Shown here piece after piece: positions 1 through 11,795 of a DNA stretch of 64,000 nucleotides. This stretch comes from Melastoma dodecandrum (Eukaryota; Streptophyta; Magnoliopsida; Myrtales; Melastomataceae). The position numbers and the translations under genes are program-made. The stretch is taken from positions 6,014,001 to 6,078,000 of the forward strand of contig JARUPY010000606.1 of assembly GCA_029817715.1 (NCBI GenBank), read 5' to 3'. The notes under the pieces were generated by a model. It had not been told where the DNA came from, searched no databases, and worked only from the letters and a program-made list of their open reading frames with translations. Every line of letters starts with the position of its first letter. The first letter of the stretch is position 1.

Positions 1-680
1 AGGGATACAAAGAAGGAAAAGCAGTTTGGATTTAGTATGCCTGGTTCTTTGGCTCGTGCATCACAGCGTCCACTTCTGCAGGTAATTTTAAATGATTGTT
101 GTCGTGTTTAGCATCAAATGGGTTGGGTTTCCACATCTCGTTGATCTTCGGAGTCTTCTTCAGGGTAAGAAAGTCTTGATTACCCCGAATACGAAACCCG
201 GTAAAGAGACTATATCAAACTTGGTGAAGGCAGTTAAGGGTCAAGTAAGCAACCGCATCGGCTTTTCAAGAGAACTTTTTATCTCCGACATAATGTCCAA
301 AAATAGTTCCTTTAACCCAAACTTCGTTCTTAACTTTAGCCAATCGAAAGGATCGGCCGATCTGGGCTGAAATATGGCCAAGTACCCGATGATCTATTAA
401 TCTTATCGTGCGAGGACGACTACGAGACCTGCCTTCCTTTCCTCGAGAAAGGTCACTGATCCGATTCCTTCTGCTCGACATTCCAGGAAAAATCTTACTG
501 ATACATCTTCTGTCCTCGCTTTTTGCAGGCGCACCAATCTACAGCTCGGAGCTCTTGCTGAACGGGATAGTGACCCAGAGGCTGGAATACGAGCGGTTTA
601 TCTCCGCAGCCTCTTCTTCATATCGATGTTGCATGCCGATTCTCCTCGTATACTTATCAAAATCAAACCCTGTTGTTTGA
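1..680 (+). CDS. BRCT-domain protein, C-terminal exons (partial at left edge)
   Basis: Four exons can be joined in frame: 1-81, 164-244, 340-451 and 529-680, ending in TGA at 678-680. Each intron begins with GT and ends with AG. The joined protein reads through GKKVLITPNTKPGKETISNL, then PIERIGRSGLK, DDLLILSCEEDYE and finally IYSSELLLNGIVTQRLEYER. This is the C-terminal BRCT repeat and tail of the large plant BRCT proteins similar to the PTIP/At4g02110 type, nuclear proteins linked to DNA-damage signalling. The N-terminal part lies outside the window. After LEYER the tail continues for about 29 residues that I do not recognise from the family, so the last part could be altered. Introns are very short (82, 95 and 77 bases). 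Confidence 0.75.
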
Positions 681-2225
681 GTGCAGGCACAGACTGTTTG
701 CAGATCATGTAAGGAGGACTCGTTCCACGACGTGGGTGAAAAAGGGTGGCAAAAATTTTGTTCCTTTGCTGAAAACGTAAAAGAAAATGAAGAAAACGAA
801 ATTTTGTGGGGCAAATTCCAATTTTATGTAAATAACTGAATTTTCCAGGTCAACCCCGGAACCGTTCTTTAGTTATTATTGGAGGTGGTGGCGGGAACAG
901 TCAATTATTGCACGACGCCGCAGGCCAACAACGACTTCGATTCACGTTCACCACACCAATTCTTCTTCGACAACGTTGATATGTAAAATAATCTCTGAAG
1001 GAGTTTAGTTACACGGAAATATATAGATTTTACTTTAAGAAAATAATTGAAATAGTGTTCATATGGTGTTAAATGAGAAAAATATAATGTTCGAAATTGG
1101 ATCGATATTATTTTTAAAATTTGGAAATTATTTTTTTTTTTCAAATAAAGTTAAAATAGTCGAAAGCCCTTTCTTTCGTAGCGTGTGGGTGTACAGTAAT
1201 TGGACACCCTTCCAGGGAACTGAATAAAATAACGTAGGTGAGATCAAGAAGGTTCTTTTACCACTCCGTTTTGATCCCCTGCTAACGAGACCACACTTGT
1301 AATGGTGAAACTGCGCCCTCGGGAAGCTGACACGTCACCCGCCCAACTGACATGACATGCGTGCTTACGTAAGATGCTGTCCGTCTTCATCTTCACACCT
1401 TCACTCCCCACCCTCTCTCTCTCTCTCTAGTGGTTTCATTATCGTATCCATGTGTTCGTCTGATGCCCGCGTAATAGCCTTCGGAAGGATCCATCGCCAA
1501 CTTCCTCCGCTTCCTTATCCCCTCCCTCCTGGACGCTGGTGAACTTATTACATCCCCATTTCCCTAGTCTCCCTCGGAGCTTCTCCCCCACCCTGTTCTT
1601 TTATCGTCATCGTGGAATTCGCCCATCGAGCTGCGTTGGATGGTCCGTTGGTTTCGTCTTCTTGGGTGTCTGAAAGTTTGAGCTTTTTTTTTTGTGCTGC
1701 AGCGGCCTTTCCTTGTCATTGGAAATTTGCTGCTAGTTGAACGAGTGGATTGATTCGTGTTCGTCATTTTGATTGCCGGCGTCACTGTTCTCTTATCTTC
1801 TATTATCGCCTTGGGGAGGATTTTTTTTCCGTTTTTATGTTGTGGTTGTGTATTAGTTATCTTCTATTATAGCCTTGGGGAGGATTTTTTTTCCGTTTTT
1901 ATGTTGTGGTTGTGTATTAGTTTAAGGCTTAGTAGCGAAGCGAAACTCCTGCCTAAGCTCATTCCGCCATAGTGTGCACTCTTGGAAGTGGCTGAACTGA
2001 CTGGCTAAACCATCATTCCTAAGACTAAACTAACAGAGAAGTCATTCACATATGACATGGATCATGATAGAGATTGAGCCTGACTAGAAGTTCACCGCAA
2101 TATCGACAAAGACTCCGCATGGACGAAGCCACTTTATCAGATGAAGGCTTGATTGTTGTTGTTGTGAATGGATGCACTGAAAGGTTGTGGCATTATCTGT
2201 CTAATGACAGGTTTTCTTATCTGCA
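681..2225. other. Intergenic region and presumed LEC14B promoter
   Basis: No gene is visible. The first part is the presumed 3' untranslated region of the BRCT gene, followed by AT-rich DNA. A CT dinucleotide run lies at 1413-1428. A 64-bp tandem duplication at 1793-1920 is listed separately. An acceptor-like site ending in tgcag just before 2227 suggests an intron in the LEC14B 5' untranslated region, with the start codon in the following exon. Confidence 0.5.
1793..1920. repeat. Two-copy 64-bp tandem duplication
   Basis: Copy one is 1793-1856 and copy two is 1857-1920. They differ at one position (cgcc against agcc near the start). Each copy has the same run of eight T and the same ttatgttgtggttgtgta segment. 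It lies upstream of LEC14B, probably within its promoter or a 5' untranslated intron. Confidence 0.9.
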
Positions 2226-2338
2226 GGATTCAGCAGATTGAGAGTTTTTCTGGAATGATCTCCCTGCTGTGTAGATTTGTGGCCTGAAATAATTGCAAGA
2301 TTCTTGGTTCAAAGTACGAGCTTCCTTGGCCACATTCA

Positions 2339-5300
2339 ATGTCTAGGCGAAGGAAGGATATAAATTATTGCGACGAGGATATACCTGAAGCTTCATCTCT
2401 TGCTGTCGCTGAACCCCATGAAAGTTCAGATTCCTTGGTTCATGAGGTTGCTCAAATAACTAAACTTAGATCTGGTCCTAGTGGATATCTGGGAAGATCC
2501 TTGTCCAATGGATCGAAGGGGCTTGTTTCTCCTGTGAAAATGTTGGTTGGTCGGGAAAGTAATTATGCTGGCAGGGGGAGGTTTACTGAATCGGACAAGT
2601 GTCATGTGCTAAGCCGATATTTGCCTGTCCATGGTCCTAAGCACGTGGACCATATGAGATCTCGTGTATATGTTTCTCAGTTTTCATCTGATGGTTCTCT
2701 CTTTGTGGCAGGGTTTCAGGTAAATGAGTCCTTTCTGAACTTTCCGTGATTAGACGCTATTGGATTATGATTGAACTTTAATAGTACTCGATTGAGTTGA
2801 GGCATTTTGAAATATCCATGTTGGCGCCCAAGCTTCTGAAATCTCTGCCCTTTTTGTGTAACAGCGTAGTCATATCAGGATATACAATGTGGAAAATGAC
2901 TGGAAGATTCAGAAGGACATAATCGCTAGAAATTTGAGATGGACAATTACTGATACATGTCTCTCCCCAGATCAACAATATCTTGTGAGTGCAGAAAGTT
3001 GGGCTATCTATATGGTTGTTTTATGTGGTCGTCATTGTGAATGTAGCTTCATGGTCTAAAAGTTATTATCTTTTGGTCAATACTCTCCGCACCACCTTAT
3101 ACTTCTGGGGGCAACCCTAGGCGAAAATGGAGTGCATGGTTACTTGGATTTTATGTTAAGTTTACAATGGTTCTCTTTTATTCTTATTTGTATTTATTAC
3201 TCTGATAATTTGGTTGACTGTGCAGGCTTATTCCAGCATGTCGCCCCTTGTCCATATTGTCAATGTTCAGTCAGCTACAACGGTGTCTCGGGCTAATGTT
3301 ACGGTGCATTATACAAATCTTTATCTTCATCTGGATAGATTTATACTGACTTTCTCTGGTGTTGCTCCGATAGGATTTGTTAGATGTCATTTTCTTTAAG
3401 GTGTCCAATCACGATTTCTTCCTTCAAACTATAATCCTCTGGTTAATATTGTAGTCTCTGTTGTGCATGGTATGGGAATGATCACTAATCGGTAGCCAAA
3501 GATCTTTTCATTCATATGTTACCCAGTGGATGATGGCACCGTGTTGCCTCCTAACTCTCGCCCTTTGCAGGAGATTCACGATGGCTTAGACTTCTCCACT
3601 GAAGGCGTTGATGGTGAATTTTCAATATTCTCTGTAAAATTCTCCAATGATGGCCGGGAGATCGTAGCTGCAGCGGGTGATGATGCAATATATGTTTACG
3701 ATCTTATGGAAAATAAGCCCAGTCTCCGAATCCCTGCACATTCGGTAACATATTGCTATCATAATATCTTTTTAATGGCCTACGCTTAATTTTAATAATC
3801 TTTTGATCTTTGAATTATATCTCAGAAGGTCATAACGGCCTAAGCGGATGTATACAATTCAGTCCATCTGTTTATGACGAGATTTACGCTATTAACAGAT
3901 TTTGTTCATAAGACCAGTGTCTTTTATACTCGATCCATGTCAATTTGTTCTGCATTGTGCCCGAGAGAGTCCAATAGTTGCTGGTGCCTATTCTTAATGG
4001 TCTTGTTCTTTGCAGTCTGATGTTAATACTGTCTGCTTTGCGGATGAAAGTGGCCATCTGATATATTCAGGAAGCGATGACCACCTTTGTAAGGTTATGT
4101 ATCACTCTATGACTTACTAAAGAGTTGCAGTAAAATTTCTGGTTTTGTGATCATGTTGGGGCACCGTTTGATAACTTCATTTACAGATTTGGTTCTTGAA
4201 GTATTAGGAGTCCAAGTGATTATGTGTTTGGAACGAATGTTGTCCTCTGTACATTTTCTTCTTCCCTTCCCATGATAAGGTTAACTGTAGGTCTGGGACC
4301 GGCGTTGCTTTGTTTCAAGAGGGAAAGCTGCAGGTGTTTTAGTGGGACATCTCGAAGGGGTTACATTTATTGACAGTCACGGAGATGGCCAGTACCTTAT
4401 CTCTAATGGGAAAGACCAGGCTACCAAATTATGGGATATACGGAAGATGTCCTCGGGTGTGTCATTGTAAGTTTCTACTCCTTTCTCTTGCTGCTTACTA
4501 TTTTTATTCTCATGGTACTTATAGCTTCCAATAGTTCATGAGACGAACTACATCCTGAAAGTCAGCACTTGACATGTCAGCATCTGATTATCTTTAGAAT
4601 GGCGGTATGAGTTTTAACTCCTTATTCGGGGATGAAGTGGATTCTCCCTTTCATACTTTCTCGGTGATGGAAGATCAAATGTTTATCCACCAAAAGCGAA
4701 CAAAAGCAATCATCCGAGGCTGGGATATCATCTGTTACCAGAACTCGATGCTTCCATCTGAGTTAATATCCACTTTAATTTTCTATAATTTGAATGTCAG
4801 CTACATGCCGGGAGCTACGGATTGGGACTATAGGTGGATGGAGTACCCTGAGCACTTGAGGAACGTGAAACATCCCCATGACCAGTCATTGGCAACATAC
4901 AGAGGCCATTCGGTCTTGTGTACTCTCATTCGCTGTTATTTTTCCCCTGCATACAGGTAATATGTAGGTAACAATGTTTTATATATCAGTCGAGTAATTT
5001 TATCAGAATATCTTTTCTTGTCGCTGTGGTTTGGTGCTGACTTAAACTATTGGTGAAAGTACTTATTTTGTTTGTCTAATATTTCTACAATCACCTGATT
5101 CTGGATATCTGAGAATATACTTTTGCATCTCTTGGCCTCTTTCCCAGTTAACTCATCATGCATTAGGTTATCCTGGCTCATCAGGCTTTAGTGTCATTTC
5201 TTGTAACCACGAATCTTTTGCATTGATAAAAGACCTCCATGAAACTAGCTAAGAAAAAAAACATCCTTGTCTATTTTGATTTAGTAAAATTTTCATCGTC

Positions 5301-5823
5301 TGTTCTGTGGTAGTAATCAGGAATCATTCTCTTTTCCATGGCAGTACGGGTCAGAAGTACATATACACTGGATCTAGCGAGGGGTCTGTCCACATTTACG
5401 ATATGGTGCCTCTTCTATCCATCGGAAACCTCTACTGATATCCATTTGGGATCTGATGATATTGCATCCTAAGCCATGGTTCTTGCACTAGATGCCAGTT
5501 CCCAGGAGACGGCTTCAAATTATTTTGTCGATTAAGAATCATTACCTAAGTTTGTTCCTATCACACGATAAGTTTGATGGAGCACAATGAATGATGCCAT
5601 TCCTTGTAATGTTGTTTTTCATCTCTAGGTGACTGGTAATCAAGTTGCGAAACTCGAGCACCACGAGGCTCCAGTCAGGGACTGTAGCTGGCATCCTCAT
5701 TACCCGATCATGATTAGCTCCTCCTGGGATGGGGCCCTCGCAAAGTGGGAATTCCTAGGCGAGGTCGATACTCCGGAGGTGACGAGGCTGAGGAGAAGGC
5801 GGACGACCATATACTACTACTGA
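2339..5823 (+). CDS. LEC14B-like WD40-repeat protein (DCAF11 type)
   Basis: Nine exons: 2339-2719, 2865-2984, 3226-3303, 3571-3744, 4016-4093, 4291-4466, 4801-4956, 5345-5405 and 5629-5823. All junctions are GT-AG and all phases agree, giving 472 residues. The N-terminus MSRRRKDINYCDEDIP is basic and acidic, followed by WD40 blades. Visible blade ends include IRIYNVE, IYVYDL, KLWDIRKM and ALAKWEF, and DCSWHPHYPIMISSSWDG is the classic last blade of LEC14B. The family matches human DCAF11, a substrate receptor for CUL4-DDB1 ubiquitin ligases; that role is by homology only. The start was chosen because it gives the conserved N-terminus and an acceptor precedes it in the leader. Length is normal for the family. 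Confidence 0.93.
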
Positions 5824-6571
5824 GTCAGGGTTTCCTCAGCAGCCAATGCATTTCCGGGCTGGTCTGTACAGCAAAAAGCCGATGTATAAATGGCACTCCG
5901 TGCTGTGTAATGTAAGTATCATGTCCGCTTTTCATTTTCGTCTGTTTGGTTTAGAAAAACTCTGGTCATGTCACCGGCACTTATAATAAAGAGACGGGCT
6001 CAAGCTTTGGAAACTGGCTGGGAAAGGCCGAGAGCCCCGTTTGGCACGCGGAGACGTGCTGCCCACATCCAATACATACAAGGGAAGGGATATGGGCCAC
6101 AAGGGTACAGAGAGGAGCTTCCACCCGTCGTTCAAGTCGAACTAGAAGACCCTGGTAATGGTGATGCCGACAGTGATTAGGGTTGTGCCCGGTGGGGTTT
6201 TCGCGCAAACACGCACTGAGTTGTTAAAGTTATGCAGGGGACGAATTTGTTAGAAGGGCAAGTATAATTGGAGTGTCGAGCTTGTTTGCTAGACATTGTT
6301 CGTATACTAAAATCTGGTTTGTTACAAATTGGGCATAGGCCCACAAGCCCATCATGAGTCGGCCCAAATTAAGTACCCATTGTAAGGCCCACTAAAGGCC
6401 CAAAAGAACCGCCTCCCCGTCGTCTCCAAAAAGATCTCGACTCTGCCAGTTCCGCTAGGTTTTTAAAGCTCCTCCGGTGCACTTCCTCCCTCCCTCCACC
6501 ACCCTCAACTCCAACCTTTTTTCTGGGTTTCCCCATTTCCCACTTCCCCTGACCTCTCCATCCGAGAAAGG
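5824..6571. other. LEC14B 3' untranslated region and CCT8 promoter
   Basis: The first 300-400 bases are presumed 3' untranslated sequence of LEC14B. An open frame at 5968-6180 has no recognisable content and is not called. The second half carries the GGCCCA cluster upstream of CCT8, and a pyrimidine-rich leader runs up to the CCT8 start. Confidence 0.5.
6338..6402 (+). promoter_or_regulatory. Cluster of site II (GGCCCA/TGGGCC) motifs upstream of CCT8
   Basis: GGCCCA occurs at 6338-6343, 6361-6366, 6386-6391 and 6397-6402, with AGCCCA at 6346-6351. Such TGGGCY 'site II' elements are bound by TCP factors and are common in promoters of plant translation and housekeeping genes. They lie 170-235 bases upstream of the CCT8 start codon. 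Confidence 0.65.
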
Positions 6572-9500
6572 ATGGGGTTCTCGATGCAGCCGTACGGCAT
6601 CCAGGCGATGCTTAAGGAAGGTCACCGCCACCTCTCCGGTCTCGACGAGGCCGTCCTCAAGAACATCGATGCCTGCAAGCAGCTCTCCGCCATCACCCGC
6701 ACCTCCCTCGGTCCCAACGGTACCTCCTTCCTCCCATAGTAGCACCCCCGATGTTCTGCCCTTACTTCGGGATCAGATCGTGTTTACGGGCGTCGCCTCT
6801 CCTCGATTTTTGTGCTTTGTATCCGTAATTTCGGAATGGATTTGTTTACTGGCTTTGTATCCAGTCTTTAACAAATCTTAGTTAAAGACTGGATTTGTTA
6901 TCTCATGTTTGCTTTTCGTGAAAAGATACCAATTGAAATGGAGGGTTTTTTATCCGGGAAAGGTTTTGGAAAATGTCCGTGGAGTTGTTCGGGATTCGGA
7001 GTTGTCTCGAGGATCTGTCGTTGAATGGAGTCGGCGTTGGTTCTTGGGTTGCTTGTGGTGCGGAGGGATGAGCCGCCATGATCATTCATTGGATCAGTCC
7101 CGCAAATTAATAAAGTATTTCAACTTTTGTTATCTGTTGCCGGTCGTCAGTTTGTCATTCGGATTGGTCGTGTTTTGTCTGATTCACGCGATGACTCTGT
7201 TTACATAGGTTGTTAGGGTTTTAGTGTGAACGGCTTGTGGGGGCTAAGTTCTGTATTGTGGGTGCAGGGATGAATAAGATGGTAATTAACCACTTGGACA
7301 AGCTATTTGTAACGAGTGATGCCGGTACGATAGTTAACGAGCTGGAGGTGCAGCATCCCGCTGCAAAGATACTAGTCCTTGCTGGGAAGGCGCAGCAGGA
7401 GGAGATTGGCGATGGAGTCAATCTGACCATTTCTTTTGCCGGGGAGCTGCTGCAGAATGCTGAGGAGCTTATTAGGACGGGTTTGCATCCGAGCGAGATC
7501 ATCAGTGGTTACACAAAAGGCATCAGCAAGGTATATTTTGAGTTCCTTGTCATCATCTGGAACCATGAAAGTTGTGTTCTTCTAATGATAATTGAAATTG
7601 TAGTCGATCGAGCTTCTAGGAGAGTTGGTTGAGGAAGGTTCTGAGAACATGGACGTGCGTAATGAGGAGCAAGTGATTTGTCGGATGAGAGCAGCTGTTG
7701 CCAGTAAGCAGTTCGGTCAGGAGGAGCAATTATGTTCACTGATTGCTGATGTAAACAAACCTATTCTTCTGTAATTTCAACCATACTGATATGATGTCTT
7801 TATCTGATTTCCTATATATTTCGACAACTGAGAAATTTGACATGTCTTTGGAAAGGCCTGTATTCAAGTTTGCCCGAAGAACCCAGCCAACTTTAATGTT
7901 GATAATGTCAGAATCGCAAAGCTTTTAGGAGGAGGCCTGCATAATAGTTCTGTAGTACGGGGTATGGTATTGAAAAATGATGCCATTGGGAGCATTAAAA
8001 GGATGGAGAAGGCAAAGGTTAGCTGTTACGATTTGTTGGTTATTTAGTTTGTTAGTAATAATGATGTAATATGTGTCCCTATTGATTATTGAATTAATAA
8101 ACTTCTTCCTTACTCGGCGTGCTTTGAAGAAGTTTGTTAGTACTGCTATTCTTTACTTTTTACCCTTATTATTTTAAAGTTGCCATATAAGTGCTGCTGC
8201 TATTGATTGTTGAGCGAAAATAGTATGGCTTCCTACAAGCATGCATGATCTTGGAATATGCTTTATGTAGCAATACGATGTTTTCTTTTGTTTAGATGCA
8301 ATCGTTTTTAGCATAGGAGAAGCAGGAAAATTAAAGTTTCTCTTCGTATGAAAAGCTGGTTGGATTTACTTTGAACTTCTAAATACAGGTGGCCGTTTTT
8401 GTTGGTGGTGTCGATACTTCTGCTACTGAGACAAAAGGGACGGTACTAATACATAGTGCTGAGCAGGTATTTAATTTAGCAAAGCTAGTTTCATACTTCT
8501 GGAAACTTTAGCAGTGTTGGACTCTGTAGCAATCGATTTTGTGTGGCTTTGTTGTTTCTTCATGTTGAGCCCGCCAATTTGCCCTTCTCTCATCATTGGC
8601 TGTTGTTTGAAAGGTCTTATGGCTAATCTGATAATGTTTTAAGCAAAATCATAAATATGCATCATACCTATTTCCTTAACTTGGAGTTCAAGGAGTGCTT
8701 GTTTCTACTTCCCTATTGATGTGTTCCAACTTTTAACCTTTTATGATTTTGGAGATGTCGGTCGCCATATATCATTTATATTCCTTCCACAGAAAAAGTC
8801 TTAACTAATGGACAGTAATGATCCTTATACGTTGTAAAGAGTGTCTGGGTTTCTCATCTCCTAGTTTCTGGCGATAGCTACATAAGCACTTTAAGTTGCT
8901 TCAACTTTCTTGCAGATCTATCTGACTTTAATGAGGTTTCAGCTTTTAGATATTATTAAATCATGGTGCATTACATTGATTTTTGAAAGTCCCTTTATTT
9001 TGATCTTTTGATGGGCGTGGCATGCCTGGTGAATTTGGTCAATTGAGGTTGTTATCTGGTATGAAATGGATATCATGACTGAGTTAAATGATATCCATTC
9101 TCGTGCTACCACTGTATGGTCATTGGAGCTTATCTTATTAGTAATTGGATGAAATATACAGCTAGAAAATTATGCAAAGACTGAGGAAGCTAAGGTGGAA
9201 GAGCTCATCAAAGCAGTTGCCGATTCAGGCGCCAAAGTCATTGTCAGCGGTGCTACTGTTGGAGAAATGGCACTGCACTTTTGTGAGCGTTACAAGTATG
9301 CTGTTCTCCTTATTTATGATTCCATAAGTACAGCTGCTGGTAGAATTTGTGATGATCTCATTAGTTTGGCTGTTTGAACTGTATGTTTGTTTTATAGGCT
9401 TATGGTATTGAAAATCAGTTCGAAGTTTGAACTCAGGAGGTTTTGTCGTACAACAGGTGCTGTTGCTCTTGTAAGTATTCAAAATTTTCCCTTCTTCTTA

Positions 9501-10850
9501 GTCGATTCCCCTTCAATAACATCTTTACCATCATCATGAGGTTCTTCCTGTGATTGACCCAGCTGAAACTTAGTGCACCTAGCCCTGATGACTTGGGATA
9601 CGTGGATTCGGTTTCTGTAGAGGAAATTGGTGGTACAAGGGTATGATCTGATTTCTGAGCTCCATTTTTCCTTTTGTGTTGTGTATGCCTTTCTGCTCAA
9701 ATATCAGACTTTTCATGATGATCACTTAGGTCACTGTTGTGAAAAATGAAGAAGGTGGAAATTCTGTTTCTACCATTGTTTTACGTGGAAGTACGGACAG
9801 CATCTTGGATGATCTTGAAAGAGCAGTCGATGATGGAGTGAACACTTACAAGGTCTCCTTCTCTTTAGCTAAGAAAGAGGAAAATAGCAAAATATTAATT
9901 CGCAATGTGGCTTTGAACTGACTCATTTTCCGGAACAATTGCATTCCAGTCAATGTGTAGGGATAGTCGCATTGTTCCTGGTGCTGCTGCAACCGAAATA
10001 GAGCTAGCCAGGAGGCTAAAAGAATTTTCTTTCAAGGAGACTGGGTGAAGTTCTCTATCATTTACCACTTGCTCTGTATTTTGACGTATGAATATAGGAT
10101 TCTGAACTCTACTGTCTGTTTATTTGGTAAAATAATTTTTTTGGATTTTCTACGGCGTTGGAAAAGGCTCTTAATGAATAGTTTCTTCCGCTTAACGGCA
10201 GATTGGATCAGTATGCCATTGCTAAATTTGCGGAAAGCTTTGAGATGGTTCCTACGACATTAGCTGAGAATGCTGGTCTAAATGCAATGGAGATCATATC
10301 ATCCCTATACGAGCGACATGCAAGTGGAAGCACCAAAGTTGGTATAGACTTGGAGGGAGGCGCTTGTGTTGATATCTCAGGATCCTCAGGCCCCTGGGAC
10401 CTATATATCACAAAGTATGCATTATTCTTATTTGCAATGAACTTTCTAGTGGTGAGAGTTGAATGTTTGTATTCAAGAACCAGGGGTCCTGTACCATACT
10501 GGATATGCTTAAGTCTTTTGGCATGCTGATATGTTTAATTGGGTTTTGTCATTCTCTCAGGTTTTTCGCTCTCAAATATGCCGCTGATGCCGCTTGCACG
10601 GTTCTCCGGGTTGATCAGGTAAAAGTGCCGTGCCTTATTGATATATGTTTTCTTCGAAAGAGCTGCACACACTATTGTAGCTGTCAAGGCAGACACCAAA
10701 TCTCCAAACATGTCTTACTTCTCCAGAAGTACTCTTTTGGTACCGTGCTCTTCGACCTTATCCTGGTTGTTGTTTTCCTTGCAGATTATAATGTCGAAAC
10801 CAGCAGGAGGTCCGAGGAGGGAGCAGCCGGCTGGAATGGATGACGACTAA
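6572..10850 (+). CDS. CCT8: T-complex protein 1 subunit theta (CCT8)
   Basis: Thirteen exons: 6572-6719, 7268-7530, 7604-7750, 7856-8017, 8389-8466, 9162-9295, 9398-9470, 9563-9640, 9730-9852, 9950-10044, 10202-10414, 10561-10618 and 10785-10850. All are in phase and encode 545 residues, normal for plant CCT8. It is one of eight subunits of the cytosolic group II chaperonin (TRiC), which folds actin, tubulin and other proteins by ATP hydrolysis; in Arabidopsis CCT8 also supports KNOTTED1 trafficking between cells. Visible signatures are [20 protein letters not shown] (ATP pocket), [20 protein letters not shown] with GDGVN beside it, [15 protein letters not shown] in the apical domain, STIVLRGST, and [14 protein letters not shown] at the C-terminus. 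No defects are seen. Confidence 0.97.
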
Positions 10851-11222
10851 AGAGAGTGGTACCTGGAAAAGAAAGTTTGTGGGGGACTCTCAAGCTTTGT
10901 GGGGTGGTGGTTCTGCCGTGGTCTCTTCACCTGCTGTCTTTGCCTGAGGGGAGTTTCGACGATGGCCAAGGAATTAGACTTACAAGTTTTTGGCAAATTG
11001 TATTCTGGCAGCGTTTGTTGGCTGTTTTGGTTTAGCACATAAGACTTCTGGTTTGTGTGTCAATGATTGTGGGCTCTCCTTTTCCGCGCTTAATCGATCA
11101 GCTGGAGGAACACAACTGATGAATGCGGCAACGCTTGCATCACCCAACTCTCAGTGATATTGTTCTTTATTAAATGATTTCCTAGCAAGTGATACCATGG
11201 AACAGCCGACCACACCTAACTA
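10851..11222. other. Convergent 3' regions of CCT8 and the MSRB relic
   Basis: This stretch holds the CCT8 3' untranslated region (T-rich, with a ttattaaatga polyadenylation-like signal near 11168) and the 3' side of the minus-strand MSRB relic. I see no other gene. Confidence 0.5.
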
Positions 11223-11795
11223 CTACTCCGGCACGAACTTGAAGGAGATGCTGTTGACACAGTGGCGCTCGTCCGTCAGCGTAGAGAACCCCTCGCCCTT
11301 AAACACGTGGCCCAAACGACCTTCGCACGCCGTGCATGTAATCTCAGTCCTCCTCCCATCAGAATCCGGCTGTGACAACCTCAACCGCTTAAATCACCAG
11401 GCATTGAACACCACCAAGGAAGGAAACAAAATACTAATGAACTCACTGAACGGGTTATTGCACCAGGAAGGCCCTCAAAGAAAGCGGGCCAGCCGCATCC
11501 GGAGTCGAACTTGGCAGCCGATTTGTACAGAAGCATCCTGCAACCGGCACAGTTACGTCGAAGAACTTGTTATACTGTCCGGTGCCGCGCAACCTTGATA
11601 ACTAATCGATTGATCGAACCACGGATCCATCCAGATCAGAATGATAAATAAAAATGGGAGCAGATGGGAAGGAGGGAGGGAGGGAACTCACTCGGTCCCC
11701 TTCTGGCGGAGGATCCGGAACTGCTCCGGGGAAAGCACGGCCTTCCACTCCTCTTCTGTCTTGGATACGCTTCCCTTCTCTCCCTCCGCCGCCAT
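11223..11795 (-). pseudogene. Peptide methionine sulfoxide reductase B, frameshifted
   Basis: Three minus-strand exons: 11692-11795 (start ATG at 11793-11795), 11447-11593 and 11223-11369 (stop TAG at 11223-11225). Exon 1 encodes SVSKTEEEWKAVLSPEQFR, exon 2 CAGC, SGCGWPAFFEGLPGAI, and exon 3 [20 protein letters not shown] and the catalytic-cysteine motif RHCVNS. This is MSRB, which reduces methionine-R-sulfoxide in proteins. Both zinc CxxC pairs survive. Exon 2 is 147 bases; exon phases require a length of 3n+1, so it is out of frame. After NKFFD about ten bases seem to be missing before the first CxxC, and the shifted frame ends early. It may be a recent pseudogene or an assembly error. With the frame intact it would be a normal cytosolic-length enzyme. 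Confidence 0.8.

Noticed and set aside
5968..6180. 70-codon frame after LEC14B
   Set aside because: It lies in the expected 3' untranslated region and shows no family signature; composition alone does not support a gene.
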